A stretch of DNA of 64,000 bases from contig NW_022098093.1 of assembly GCF_002288925.2 (NCBI RefSeq), positions 191,266 through 255,265 of the forward strand, given 5' to 3'. Source of the DNA: Delphinapterus leucas. Its lineage: Eukaryota; Chordata; Mammalia; Artiodactyla; Monodontidae. Of the stretch, positions 43,979-56,436 are shown in pieces. The notes under the pieces were generated by a model. That model ran no database searches. It saw only the letters and a list, made by a program, of their open reading frames with translations, and was not told where the DNA came from. The position numbers were made by a program, and so were the translations under genes. Each line of letters opens with the position of its first letter. Within the stretch, counting starts at the first letter, position 1.

Positions 43979-45259
43979 TATTGGGTGGGCCGAAATGTGC
44001 CTTCGGTGTTTTAAGTAAAAATAAAAGACACATTATTCATTTTCACCAAGAAGTTTCTTGAACAACGTATTCACCATTTTGTGCCACTACCTTCTGCCAT
44101 TTTTCAGGCAACTTCATAATTCCATCTTCCCAAAACTTTTAATCTTTTTGAGCAAGGAACTATTCCAGTTGCCTTTTAAAGTCTTCCAGGGAACTGAAAT
44201 ATTTTCCATTAAGAGAATTTTGTAAAGACTGAAATAAATGGAAATCCAAAGGTGCAATATCTGGTGAATATGGCGGATGAATCAGAACTTCCCAGCCAAG
44301 CTGTAACAGTTTTTGCCTGGTCATCAAAGAAACATGCAGTCTTGTGTTATCCTGATAGAAGATTATGCGTTTTCTGTTGACCAATTCTGGACACTTTTCG
44401 TCAAGTGCCACTTTCAGTTGGTCTAATTGGGAGCAGCACTTTTGGAATTAATCATTTGGTTTTCCAAAAGGAGCTCATAATAGAGGACTCTCTTCTAATC
44501 CCACCATTATGTACAGCATCACCTTCTTTGGATGAAGACCAGCCTTTGGTGTGGTTGGTGGTGGTTCATTTCACTTGCCCCACAATCTCTTCCATTCCAG
44601 ATTGTTGTACAGTATCTACACTTTTCATCGCCAGTCACAATTTGTTTTAAAAATGGAATGTTTTCATTACATTTCAGTAGAGAATCGCATGCGGAAATAT
44701 GGTCAAGAAGGGTTTTTTTCACTTATGTGGAACCCAAATATCAAAGAGGTGAACGTAACCAAGCTGGTGCAAATGCTTTCAGTGCTTGATTTGGATATTT
44801 TGAGTATGTCAGCTATGTCCTGCATAGTATAATGTTGATTATTCTCAATTACTGTTTCAATTTGATCACTATCAACTTCAACTGGTCTACCCAACCATGG
44901 AGCATTGTCCAGCAGGAAATCTCCAGCACAAAACTTCACAGACCACTTTTGACACGTTTGATCAGTCACAGCACCTTCTCTATAAACTGTGCAAATCTTT
45001 TTGTGCATTTCAGTTGCGTTTTTACCTTTCTTGAAATAATAAAGCATAAAATGCCAAAAATGTTGTGTTTATTATTCCATCTTCAATATTAAAATGGCTA
45101 TACAAAAATTCACCAATTTTGATGTCTTTTTTTAAATGCACGCTGATGTGAGAGCTGTCACACACAATCTAACAAAATTATTTCAAATGAAGTTAAAGAC
45201 AACTAAGTGCTACTAGAGCCATCTTATGGAAAAAACAGAACCTTTCAGCCCACCCAATA
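43979..45259 (-). mobile_element. Mariner (Tc1/mariner) DNA transposon, inactive
   Basis: Element 43981-45257 (1277 bp), the normal mariner size, flanked by TA (43979-43980 and 45258-45259). Terminal inverted repeats: left TTGGGTGGGCCGAAA, right in complement TTGGGTGGGCTGAAA, 14 of 15 matching. It landed in LINE-1 ORF2: removing it with one TA rejoins L1 sequence cleanly (CTACTTA then CATTCCCACC). The transposase gene runs on the minus strand and is broken. Mariners move by cut-and-paste and are known to transfer between species. Subfamily not assigned. Confidence 0.93.
44043..45047 (-). pseudogene. Mariner transposase pseudogene (DD34D)
   Basis: Spans about 335 codons, close to the usual mariner length (about 345). 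Three open pieces: 44703-45047 (N-terminal HTH region, with YTMQDIADILKISKSS), 44519-44722 in another phase, and 44160-44411. The C-terminal block (DGIMKLPEKWQKVV) follows after two in-frame stops, ending near 44043. The catalytic Asp positions survive: GDEK at about 44628, the D of YQDNTR at about 44350, and the D of APLDFHLF at about 44245. The last two are 34 residues apart. At least two frameshifts plus the stops make it inactive. Confidence 0.9.
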
Positions 45260-46261
45260 CATTCCCACCAACAGTGCACAAGGGTTCTTCCCTTTTCTCC
45301 ACATCTTTGCCACACCTGTTGTTTCTTGTCTTTTTGATAACAGCCATTCTGACAGGTGTGAGGTGATATCTTATTGTGGTTTTGATTTGCATTTCCCTGA
45401 TGATTAATGATGTTGAACATCTTTTCATGTGTCAGTTGGCCATGTGTATGTCTTCTTTGGAAAAAAATGTCTATTCAGGTGTTCTGCTCATTTTTAATTG
45501 GGTTGTCTGGTTTCTTTGATATTGAGTTAAATGAGTTCTTTACATATTTTGAATGTCAACCAATTATTGGATATATAGCTTGCAATATCTTCTCCCATTC
45601 AGTAGGCTGCCTTTTTGTTTTGTTGGTGGTTTCTTCTGTTGTACAAAAGTTTTTTGGTTTGACGTAGTCCCATTTGTTTATTTTTGCTTTATTGCCCTTG
45701 CCTGAGGAGACATATCCAATAAATTTTCCTAAGACAGATGTCAAAGAGGTTACTGCCTATGTTTTCTTTGAGGAGTTTTATGGTTTCAGGTTCTATATTT
45801 AAACCTTTAATCCATTTCGAGTTTATTTTTGTATATGGTGTAAGAAAGTGCTCCAGATTCATTCTTTTTCTTGTACCTGTCCTGTTTTCTCAGCACCGTT
45901 TATTGAAGAAGTTGTCTTTTCCCCATTGTATATTCTTGCCATCCTCATCATAGGTTAACTGACCATATTTCTAGACACTCATATTCTGTTCCATTGATCT
46001 ATGTGTCTGTTTTTTGTGTCAGTACCATATATTTTGATTACTATAGCCTTGTAGCATAGTTTCAAGTCGGGAGCATGATATCTCCAGCTTTGTTCTTTTT
46101 TCCCAAGATTGCTTTGGTTATTCAGGGTCTTTTATGGTTCCATATAGATTTTACGATTATTTGTTCTAGTTCTGTGAAAAAAATGTCATTGGAATTTTGA
46201 TAGGGACTGTATTAAATCAGTAGATTCCTTTGAGTTCTATGGACATTTTTTATGATATTGA

Positions 46262-46904
46262 TTAGCCCAATCCATAAGCACAGAATATCTTTCCATTATT
46301 TGTATCTTCTTTAATTCCTTGCACTAATGTCTTATAATTTTCAATATATAGGTCTTTCACCTCCTTGGATAAATTTACTTCAAGGTGTTCTACTACTTTT
46401 GATGCAATTGTAAATGGGATTATTTTCTTAATTACTTTTGAATAGTTTGTTATTGGTGTATAGAAATGCAACAGATTTTTGTATATTAATCTTGTATCCT
46501 AAACTTTACTGAATTCATTTATTAGTTCTAACAGTTTTGTTGTGGAGATTTTGGGATTTTTTTTTGTTGTTGTTGTTAGTATCATGTCCTCTACAAACTG
46601 TGACAGTTTTACATCTTCCTTTTCCAATTTGGATAACTTTCATTTCTTTTTCTTGCCTAATAGCTGCAGCTAAGATTCCCAATACATGTACAATAGACGT
46701 GGCAAGAGTGAGCATCCTTGTCTTGTTCCTTGTTCCTTTCAGCATCCTTGTTCCTTGTTCCTTGCTCCTTTCAGCGTCCCGGTTCCTTGTTCCTTTCAGC
46801 TTTTTACCATTAAGTATGAAGTTAGCTGTGGGTTTGTCATATACAGCTTTTATTATGTTGAGGTATATTCCCTCTATACTCACATTATTCAGAATTTTTA
46901 TCAT
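46262..46904 (-). pseudogene. LINE-1 reverse-transcriptase fragments
   Basis: Two open pieces of the L1 ORF2 RT domain. 46262-46471 carries the post-catalytic NLSKEVKDLYIENYKTL block. 46515-46904 carries IIKAVYDKPTANFILNGKKL, followed by a repetitive peptide caused by the local tandem duplication at 46716-46801. The FADD catalytic block between them is disrupted. Non-functional. Confidence 0.8.
46716..46801 (-). repeat. Local tandem amplification inside LINE-1
   Basis: Plus strand shows three degenerate units built from CCTTGTTCCTTGTTCCTTTCAGC (unit spacing about 25-32 nt). Typical L1 has one such segment here. On the minus strand it encodes repeated KGTRN/EQGTRM peptides, which is not a protein feature. 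Confidence 0.8.
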
Positions 46905-47640
46905 AAATGGCTGTTGAATTTTGTCAAAAACTTTTTATGCATCTACTGAAATGATAATGATTTTTATCCTTTTTTTGTTAATGTGGTGTAACACATTGAT
47001 TGATTTATAAATATTAAACCATCCTTGCATCCCCGGAATAAATTTCACTTAATCATGGTATATGATCCTTTGGCTTGCTAATATTTTGTTGAGAATTTCT
47101 GCATCTATGTTCATCAGTGATATTGGCCTGAAATTTTCTTTTTTTGTAGTCTTTGGTTTTAGTATCGGGGTAATGTTGGCCTTGTAAGCTGAACTTGAAA
47201 GTGTCCCTTTTTTCTTAAAATTTTCAGAATAATTTGAGAAAGATAGGTATTAACTCTTCTTTAAATGTTTGGTAGAATTCACCTATGAAGTCATCTGGAC
47301 TGGACTTTTGTCTTGGGGGAGTTTTTTGATTACTGATTCAATTTTGTTACTAATAATTAGACTATTCAGATTTTCTACCCCAGTTTTCTTTTCTTTTCTA
47401 TTTTCATGGAATATTCTTTTCTATCCTTTCACCTTCAGTCTATTTTGTCTTTATATCTAAGAAGAGTCTCTTATAGGCAGCCTATTGATGGGTTTTATTT
47501 TTTATTCATTCTGCTACCCTATGTCTCTTGATTGAGCCATTTGTCCATTTACATTTAAAATAATTATTTCTAGGTATGTATTTATTGAAATTTACTTCAT
47601 TGTTTTCTGGTTATTAGTTCTTCCTTTCTTAAATTAATAG

Positions 47641-48374
47641 TTTGTAGACTCATTTGCTCTCCAGATTGATGTATATCATCATATAGTTAATATTTAAACA
47701 TGAAATTATTTCAACTGTAGAAGTTAGTCACAAATTGTTTTGAAGTTTATTAAAATGTTTTATGTTGCAAGAGTATGGAAAACTTCTAGAAAAATTCAAA
47801 AAAAATGACACAGCACTGCCAACAAAAATAAAGTAATTAAAATTTGGAGGGCCCATGTTTTATTCCCAATGTATGTACTATCCTTGTCTAACACTCTGTC
47901 AGAAATTTTACTGTGTTAGAAAATTAGAGAGGAAAGTAAAATTTAGCTATTTTATAAGTATATCCATTAACTATATGCCTTGGTATCAAATAAGTATCTT
48001 CAGAACTCCTTATTAATGGACTTCTTTTAATAAGACAATAACAGTTGTTCCAAAATCACAGTTTCTTCCAAGTTTTTTATCATTCTTAAAATGGATACTT
48101 CCTAATTAACCTAATTTTGCTTCAGATCACATGTGCTATAAATGAAGTGTCTGATGTTCAGCAATATCACTTTTACACCTGCATAAAATTAATATTTCAT
48201 CATTTAAAAAATACAAAATGCCATTTCATTATAGAGTATTTTGAGAATACAGGAAAAAATAATCATTCATAGGCCTACAATCTAAAACAATTACCATTAA
48301 CATTTTGACCTACTGTTTTTCAAATATTTTCCTAAACATAGTTGTTTTGTAATTCTTGTTTGCTATATAGACAA
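47641..48374. other. Unassigned AT-rich sequence
   Basis: Nothing recognised. Confidence 0.45.
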
Positions 48375-48585
48375 TATTGCACAGGAATTAAGAGTGTGAG
48401 CTCAGCATCAGCCAGAATAGGTTTGAAATCATGTTCGACTACTCATTTATTTTATTCCTTAGTTTCTTCACCTGTAAAATTGGTATCACAAGTGTAGGAG
48501 TTTTTAACTCTGAAGGCAGTAGTAAAAATTAAATAGGATAACATATAAGTAAAAGCTTTGGCATAGGAACTATTCTAAATTAGTG
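48375..48585 (+). repeat. MIR SINE
   Basis: AAGAGTGTGAGCTCAGCATC, GAATAGGTTTGAAATC, CCTTAGTTTCTTCACCTGTAA, AAATTAAATAGGATAACAT, in the order of the mammalian-wide MIR SINE (tRNA-related head, core, tail). Old. Confidence 0.8.
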
Positions 48586-49129
48586 TATAACTGTGTATGT
48601 ATAATACATTTGTGAATTTAATTCTGTAATCTTTTTATACATATATTGTAAACATAAGACTTTTTCATGTGTTACAGAAACTTCTCAATCATTTTCAATG
48701 TTATGATATTCTTTGAAGTTTATATATATCCATTAAAACATATTTAAATGTTTAAATATATATTAGTAAAAGCAACTGTGATAAAGGATCCAAATAATAA
48801 TAAACTTCTGTCAATTGTGCATCTGAAATCAGCAAATTTTAAAATTTTCATAATTGTTTAGATATTTGTTAAAAATAGATAAAAATTTACAGCAAAAGTA
48901 ACATTTATTTTGTTCTTTTTCTATGTTTCACTAGAGGCAATTGGTATAAATTTTATGTGTAAATTTTATACATTTACATTTATATACCCTATACATATAT
49001 GAACTTATAAGGATTATAGTATTATTTTTCAAATTTATACAAATATTATCATACTTTGATTAACATTATCATCTGTATAAGAGTTATATTTCTCCAATTA
49101 ATAAGTCTCATTCATTTTTTTGTCTTTGT
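48586..49129. other. Unassigned, very AT-rich
   Basis: Nothing recognised. Confidence 0.45.
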
Positions 49130-49572
49130 TAATCTGAATAACAGCCCCCAAATATTGCCCATGTCCTAATCCCTGGAACCACTGAATGTTACCTTACATG
49201 GCAGAAGACACTTTGCAGATGTGACTATCTGACACTGATCAGGAGATTATCCTCAATTATGCAGGCATAAGAATCCTTATAAGAGAGATGCAGAAGGAGT
49301 CAGAGTCAGAGGAAAAGGCCATGTGATGTTGGAAGCAGAGACTGGAGTGATGTGCTTTGAAGATGGAGGAAGAGGCCACAAGCCAAGGAATACAGGTAGC
49401 CACTAGAAGCTGAAAGGGCAAGGAAACAGAATCTCCAGAAAAAAACCAGCCCCTCAAGTTATTTTAGACTTCTGACCTCCAGAAATGTATATTGATATGT
49501 TTGTGTTCTATTAAGCTACTAAATTTGTTGTAATTTGTTACAATAGCATATTTTTGGAAACTAATACACTAT
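49130..49572 (+). repeat. MaLR/ERVL LTR
   Basis: CCATGTCCTAATCCCTGGAA, TGTTACCTTACATGGCAGAAG, GGAGATTATCCTCAATTATG, CTTTGAAGATGGAGGAAGAG, GGCCACAAGCCAAGGAATAC, TTTGTTGTAATTTGTTACAA in the expected order, about 440 bp. Solo, sense orientation. Confidence 0.85.
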
Positions 49573-51009
49573 CCCATAGTAATATTCATATTTTATTTGA
49601 TTATTTTTTGTTTCACTTAGTTTTCATAGTTTTAGGTGTAACATTTAGTATCGATTCTTTTATGAGTAGATCAAGCAAACAACAAAAGCCAAGTTTAAAA
49701 ACACCAATTTGAGGTGAATGCAATCCTTTTGATGTACTATAATTATTCGTATAACGTATTTATCTTAGTTTGAGTGTTCTGTTTCTTTTCCATAGTTTTT
49801 GATTTGCATGCTTATCTCCCCACCCTGCCTTCTTCATTTCTATTAGGTTGATATGATTTTTCCATGTGTTGTCTTCTGCTAGCTTGACAGCTACAAATTT
49901 AATTCTGTATCTTTGTAATTACCCATAATTTTTCAACATACAGAAACATATCAACTCACAAACTCTAAAGTTATTTGGAAATTTATCCTCTTTTAAATGG
50001 AATAACTTAGCCTATTTTAACTACCCACTACATCAGTCCTATCCATTTATCACATATTGATTTTTTATGACCATTGTTTTCTGCATCTCACTCCTTCCTT
50101 TTGCATTTTATTCTTACTGAAAAGTATTCTTTAATAGTTGATTCAGCATGAATATGTATGCTCTAAACTGTTTTCACTTTTGTATGTTTGAAAATGTAAT
50201 TTTACCCTAAATCTTGACTGTTCTTTAGCTCGATGTAGAATTCTAGCTTGACAGTCATCTCAATATTATTGTTGCCAAAGTGATGACAACTCACTGTTGA
50301 ATGTTATTCCTTGATATGTAATTGGTGTCTTTTGTATAGCTTTTTTTTAAATTTTCTTTTTTATTTAGCATTCAGATATTTCCTTAGAAAATGAATGTAT
50401 TTATTTTTATTTATCTTAATGGGCTCTCACTGAATTTTAAGCCAGTTTTTCTTCAATTCTAGAAAAACCTGTTATTATATCTTCAAATATTGTAATTCTA
50501 ATAAGTCATCTAATCTTGACTTCCAGAACTATTTCTGGGTGCTTTAAACATACCATTTATTCTTTTATCTCTTTAACTCTTTGTGTAGATTTCTGGGTAA
50601 ATTAACCAACACTATCTTCCATACTTCTAATGCTTTCTTTAACTGAATAATTTCTAGAATTCAGCCCAAATACTGTGATACTATTTTTTAATATTCAATG
50701 ACTATAATTTTCACTCCTAATATTTTTAATTGTTTATTTTTATAAATAATCTGTTTTTGATTAGTATCTGCTATTTCCATATCACAAATTATCATTTTTG
50801 TGTATGCTATTTTTTCCATTATCACTTGGAGGAAACTAAACATACTTACTTTAAATTATTTTTAGAGTACCCTATAACTTACACTTATTTTAAGACAAAT
50901 TGATGACAATTGGATCTTAGTGGGTAGTTTTCTTCAAGCTCTTTGAAGAGGTTTTTTGTTGTAATATTCATCTTGGATGTGAGCATGCTCTTGCTTTCTC
51001 TTTCTCAAT
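49573..51009. other. Unassigned AT-rich sequence
   Basis: T-rich text (e.g. 50020-50900) is reminiscent of decayed antisense LINE-1, but I find no firm anchor block. Confidence 0.4.
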
Positions 51010-51019
51010 CTGTGTGTGT

Positions 51020-51051
<32 letters not shown>
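51010..51051 (+). repeat. (TG)n microsatellite
   Basis: About 20 TG units with one TA interruption at about 51023. Likely length-variable. Confidence 0.95.
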
Positions 51052-53089
51052 ATCTGGTTATGCTTCCACTATGGTCAACTGCCACTTCACCCCCAGTCTT
51101 GTGCATTCCTTCATGAGAATGAGGTTTTCTAGCCTCATATCATATAATTAATGTCATAGGTCTTTTCACTGACACAGTGAACACCTTGGCACAAATCCCA
51201 TTTTCTGGCCACCTCCTCCTTCTTTCAAACTTATTACTGGCAAAGTTTTATAGATTTGGCAACTCCAGGGAGCTTCCACAGTTTGTCTCTACATTTTAAA
51301 GGAATACAGCCCCAGATCCTAATATAAAATGATGGGCCTCACTGAGTCCTCAGTGATATGATGGGAAATTTGGTGATAGTCACCATACTGGAATCAAAAT
51401 CTCCAAGGCTCTTGCTGAAAATCATGAGCTTAATGGGATTACCCGCCATGTAACACTGTGAGAATAGTTTTCCACTTCTGAACTATAGAGAAATTTGTCA
51501 TCTTTTGAGCATAGTCATGAATTTATTATACTTTAATATTTGTTCATTATTGCTATATGTTATCTGGGGCTCCAGAGAATTATAGTATGTGCTAATCATA
51601 CTGTCTCTATTACAATGCAATAGATATCTATATATATATATATTTTTTTTCTACTTTGGGTTATTTTTTAGGCCACATTTCCAGAAATGGAATTATTATT
51701 TAATTATGAGAATTATGTACTTTCTTAATTCTCTTGATATTACTGCCAAATTTCTATTCTAAATGGTTAACATTCAATTTTGTATTGCTGTTTCTAACGG
51801 CACTTTTTATTTTAAACTAAAAATGCTGTAAAGGGCTGACAAATATTTTAATACCATTTTTATCTGACACAGTCATAAAACCTGCTCTAATTCCTGAGGC
51901 TTTAAAACATCCTAAGGGTACTATATTGAAGTGTTTTATCCCATTCCCCATAACTGTTGTGCTTATGAAACGCAAGAAATAATTCATGTTTTCTTCTGTT
52001 ACAATCAACACTGTAAACTGAATTATCTTTAGTCAGAAAATCTGCAATAGGAAGAATAATCCCCAAAGATCAGGGCTGAATGAGTCATCGGTGTGATAGA
52101 CTGAACTTCCTTGAAGATTTTTGGAGAAACCCACTGATGAATGGAGAAATACAGAATTCTCACAGTGCTGCCAGTATAGGAACTGGGACACAGACACAAG
52201 TAAATATACATTCTTAGTAAAATAGAAAATGAAGGGAAATTGTAAAACCTAATACATATTTTTCACACTATAAAAGTAACTGACCCAAAATATATGAAAA
52301 ATTACTAGTTCATAGAAAAGTGAGAGAACCAAACACACAGTATCAGGAAACTGTTTGCCCTTGGCCAAGAGTTACTTATTAGATTACTTATTTCGTTAAG
52401 AAATAAAAATAAAATGTGTTAGTCTATTACTCACTTGATAAATATGACAGTATTTAGCTGGCTTTTATTCACTATATTTACTAACTTCTTTTGGCAACAC
52501 GCTAACATAGCAAAAGCCTTCCTGAAAGTTTTTCAAGATATTTAGTGATATATAGCATGGGTGAAATAGAATCAAATAAATTCTGCACTCTTTTAGCATG
52601 CATTCCAGGACAGTTGCTGAAAATTTGAATGACATAATGAGCCTGACTTGTAGAAGAATGAAAGTGTTACTGTGTCCTTAGTTCTAAGTAAAGAAGTGTG
52701 CTAGGGACATGAGAGGAGGAGAGGAACAAAAGGCAAGAGTCTCTTAGTTGAGCTTGGATTGGTTGGTTCCACTGATTCAGGGAACTTGGAAGCTGAGATA
52801 TAGATGGGAGTACTATTTAGCAGCAAGAACTTCCTTATAAGGGAATGCATGCATTTGGGTCTTAGGACACGAATATTACTTGACTACTCCACCTAGAATT
52901 ACAGAATCCAAACAACCAATTTCAGCAGCTTTATTTTTCCCCCTCTGTCATAGGAGACGGTGGTTTTGCAAAAACAATTATGATAATGTAATAGACAGAA
53001 AGACACCAGCAGACAACAGATCTAGATATTAGTTCCTTTAATGCGATTAAAAACAAAATAATTTTTGCAGTTATGAAAAGATAAAATAG
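51052..53089. other. Unassigned sequence
   Basis: No gene or repeat family recognised; one short TA run at about 51630-51644. Open frames of 60-67 codons have no motif. Confidence 0.45.
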
Positions 53090-53895
53090 AGTTGACCCTT
53101 GAATAACACAGTGATTAGGGGTGCCAAACCTCACAGAGTGGAAAATCTACCTACTGCTATCTCTGCCTCAAAAACAAAGAAGTTGATAAATGATTCACCC
53201 AAGGGTAGGAAGCTGAAACAGTTTGGACAGAATCAGGACTCAAACCATACTTTTTTTTTTTATACAGCAGGTTCTTATTAGTTATCTATTTTATACACAT
53301 CAGTGTATATATGTCAATCCCAATCTCCCAATTCATCCCACCACCAACCCCCCACTTACCCCCTTTCATGTCCATACGTTTGTTCTCTACATCTGTGTCT
53401 CTATTTCTGCCTTGCAAACTGGTTCATCTGTACCATTTTTCTAGATTCCACATATATGCATTAATATACGATATTTGTTTTTCCCTTTCTGACTTACTTC
53501 ACTCCATATGACAGTCTCTAGGTCCATCCACGTCTCTACAAATGACCCAATTTCGTTCCTTTTCATGGCTGAGTAATATTCCATTGTATATATGTGTCAC
53601 TCCCTCTTTATCTATTTGTCTGTCGATGGGCATTTAGGTTGCTTCCATGACCTGGCTATTGGAAATAGTGCTGCAATGAACGCTGGCGTGCATGTGTCTT
53701 TTTGAATTATAGTCAAACCATAATTCTTTTGATTCCACATATTGTAATCTCTAATTGAGCACAAACTTTTCCTCACATTTAGTTAATTTAAACATCTGTA
53801 AAATGAAAATACAGGTACCATATTTATTTGGAAAAAAATTCATGTATAATTGGACCCATGCACTTCAAACCTGTGTTTCTCAAGGGTCATCTGTA
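53090..53895 (+). repeat. Tigger-like DNA transposon split by a LINE-1
   Basis: Left end AGTTGACCCTTGAATAACAC at 53090 and right end CTCAAGGGTCATCTGTA ending 53895 are inverted repeats (GTTGACCCTTGA against the complement of TCAAGGGTCATC). The right shoulder reads TTCATGTATAATTGGACCC, ACTTCAAACCTGTG, as in Tigger-derived MITEs. The middle also holds MIR-like text on both sides (GATTCACCCAAGGGTAGG at 53193; AAACATCTGTAAAATG at about 53790), so the composite has more than one layer. Confidence 0.7.
53240..53722 (-). mobile_element. 5'-truncated LINE-1 with TSD
   Basis: L1 3' end, antisense, 53250-53712. The T-run at 53251-53261 is its A-tail. Landmarks: TCAATCCCAATCTCCCAATT, TGTTCTCTACATCTGTGTC, TCATGGCTGAGTAATATTCC, GTGCTGCAATGAACGC. 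TCAAACCATA occurs at 53240-53249 and 53713-53722. It interrupts the Tigger-like composite and is therefore younger. Confidence 0.92.
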
Positions 53896-54208
53896 CTTTC
53901 TGAAAGACAGAGTGGTACTACTATCTGGGGACTAGCTTCACTGTATTGAAATTCCAAGAAGGCACCCACCTGTAAATGATAATTTCATATCTTTCAAGGG
54001 ATAAACTTTGCCAATCTCACTTTATGGCAAGGTGATTAAACCATTTTGATTTCTTTTAACGTTACTGGGGACTCTGGCTACCTGCCTGCCTGTCTACCTT
54101 TTGCAAATAATTTCAGAACATTACCAAAGGATTACTATAAATTTGAGTGAATCATTTAACTATTTTTCAGGTACACAATTCATTTAAGAGGCTTTGGATT
54201 CTGGACAG
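53896..54208. other. Unassigned sequence
   Basis: Nothing recognised. Confidence 0.4.
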
Positions 54209-54590
54209 CCTGAATTCTACTTCTTCTTTTTTTTTTTTTTTTATAAATTTATTTATTTATTTATTTCTGGCTGCATTGGGTCTTCGTTGCTGCGCGGGGG
54301 CTTTCTCTAGTGCCAGCAAGTGGGGGCTACTCTTCGTTGTGGTGCGCAGGCTTGACTTCTCTGGTTGTGGAGCATGGGCTCTAGGCAGGCGGGCTTCCGT
54401 AGTTTTGGCACATGGGATCAGTAGTGGTGGCTCGTGGGCTCTAGAGCACAGGCTCTGTAGTTGTGGCACATGGGTTTAGTTTGCTCTGTGGCATGTGGGA
54501 TCTTCCCAGACCAGGGCTCGAACCCATGTCTCCTGCACTGGCAAGCAGATTCTTAACCACTGCACCACCAGGGAAGTCCCCTGAATTGTA
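54209..54590 (-). repeat. Long CHR-type SINE with TSD
   Basis: Insert 54220-54579. Head on the right (GGGACTTCCCTGGTGGTGCAG in minus sense), T-run and TTTATTTATTTATTTATTT tail on the left. The body is the extended type seen at 16931-17256. CCTGAATTCTA (54209-54219) and CCTGAATTGTA (54580-54590) form a TSD with one mismatch. Confidence 0.92.
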
Positions 54591-55345
54591 TTTATGCAGG
54601 TGGTATTTCCATCAATGAAAAGCTGTTGGGTGTTTAAAATCAGGCAACTCCAGTTTTATATCCAAGAGTATACAAAAAAGGTCATCAGTCTTGGCAGTTG
54701 AACTTTTGAGAAAGAAGAAAAAATTAAATATCACTAAGCAGAGATATGTTATTTTTTCTCTGTGTTTGGATCTCTTTTTCCAATTCATGTTTTTATTAAT
54801 GATAAATTGAGATAGGTGGGTACGTTTACTATTGGAGTTGGCCTTGCTCTTTGAGATTCTCTGCAGAAAGAAAGGCTGGAAGAGTCCGATCAGGCTCTCT
54901 TCTTATTTAATTTTTATGTTAAAGGTCCAAGAGTCTCCAGGCTTACACACATTCCAACCCAGTTGCTCTTTGTTGGTGAGCAGACAACAAAATTTTGAGA
55001 AAATTGCCTAGATATCAAGAGGATACACTTTCTTGCTATTTATTCCATAATATATATGGTGTAAAAGGCTGGTTTAAGATTCAGATTCAAGACCTCCTTT
55101 TCTTACCTCCCTACCCCCAAATTTTAGGGCAATAAATGCTACTATAAGAACTTGAAAGAGTCCATGTATTTTGAAAGTGCCTATCTTACTCTTGTTTATA
55201 CTTTCACTCAGAATATCTTCTGGGTTTTAATATTAATATAACCAAGGAACATATGTACATAAATAAACAGCACTAAAGTCTTTGGAATATAGTTTAGGAT
55301 AAGAACCTTGCTTCTTTTATACTACCATTCAGTTTATTAAATAAA
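54591..55345. other. Unassigned sequence
   Basis: No gene or repeat family recognised. Confidence 0.45.
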
Positions 55346-55527
55346 CATTGACATTTATGTCACAGGGTATTCTGCATTTGTTTTCCTCTAAGAGTTTTAT
55401 AGTATCCGGTCTTACATTTAGGTATTTAATCCTAAATAACTAAATACCTAAATTTTGAGTTTATTTTTGGTGTATGATGTTAAAGTGTTTTAATTTCCTT
55501 TTTTTTATATGTAGCTGTCCAGTTTTC

Positions 55528-55863
55528 CTAGCACCATTTATTGAAGAGACTGTCTTTCCTCCATTGTATAGTCTTGCCTCCTTTGTCATAGATTAATTGA
55601 CCATAGGTGTGTGGGTTTATTTCTTGGCTTTCTATCCTGTTCCATTGATCTATATTTCTGTTTTTGTTCCAGTACCATATTGTTTTGATGACTGAAGCTT
55701 TGTAGTGTAGTCTGAAGTCAGGGATCCTGAGTCCTCCAGCTCTGTTTTTCTTTCTCAAGATTGCTTTGGCTATTTGGGGTCTTTTGTGTCTCCATACAAA
55801 TTTTAAGATTTTTTCATTCCAGTTCTGTGAAAAATTCCATTGGTGATTTGATAGGGATTGCAT
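55528..55863 (-). pseudogene. LINE-1 ORF2 C-terminal region fragment
   Basis: A 111-codon open stretch of the region downstream of the RT. It contains [17 protein letters not shown], then [14 protein letters not shown] and [20 protein letters not shown], all usual for mammalian ORF2. Part of the inverted half of the element at 55346-57784. Confidence 0.85.
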
Positions 55864-55970
55864 TTAATCTGCAGATTGCCTTGGATACTACAGTTGTTTT
55901 GACAGTATTTATTCTTCCAATCCAAGAACATGGTATATCTTTCCATCTGTGTCATCTTCGACTTCTTTCA

Positions 55971-56436
55971 TCAGTGTTTTATATAGTTTTCAGAGTATAG
56001 GTCTTTTGTCTCCTTAGGTAGGTTTATTCCTAGATATTTTATTCTTTTTGATGTGACGGTAAATGGTTGTTTAATTTCTCTTTCTAATCTTTCATTTTTA
56101 GTGTATAGAAATGCAACAGACTTCCATGTATTAATTTTGTATCCTGCAACTTTACCAAATTCATTGATGAGCTCTAGTAGTTTTCTGGTAGCATCTTTAG
56201 GATTTTCTATGTATAGTATCATGTCATCTGCAAACAGTGACAGTTTTATTTTTTCTTTTGCAGTGTGTATTCCTTTTACTTCTTTTTCTTCTCTGATTGC
56301 CATGGCCAGGACTTCCAAAACTATGTTGAATAAAAGTGGTGAGTGGACATCCTTGTCTTGTTCCTGACAATGCTTTCAGCTTTTCACTGTTGATTATGAT
56401 GTTAGCTGTAGGTTTGTCATATATGGCCTTTATCAT
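55971..56436 (-). pseudogene. LINE-1 reverse-transcriptase fragment with FADD motif
   Basis: Two overlapping frames, 56224-56436 ([15 protein letters not shown] block) and 55971-56318 ([17 protein letters not shown], then [15 protein letters not shown] and [15 protein letters not shown]). The FADD metal-binding motif of reverse transcriptase is intact here, but a frameshift separates it from the upstream RQGCPL block and ORF2 is inverted and truncated. It cannot act. Confidence 0.88.

Larger units (their letters stand above)
45260..47640 (-). repeat. LINE-1, antisense: ORF2 body (right part)
   Basis: Continues the L1 at 43255-43978 back through the ORF2 C-terminal region, RT and toward the endonuclease. 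Antisense landmarks: CCACATCTTTGCCACACCTG, TATCTTCTCCCATTCAGTAGG, CATTTATTGAAG-like CCGTTTATTGAAGAAG, TCTCCAGCTTTGTTC, ATCATGTCCTCTACAAACTG (the FADD block), CACCTATGAAGTCATCTGG. A jump at about 47380 suggests an internal deletion. The 5' end is near 47640. Confidence 0.88.
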
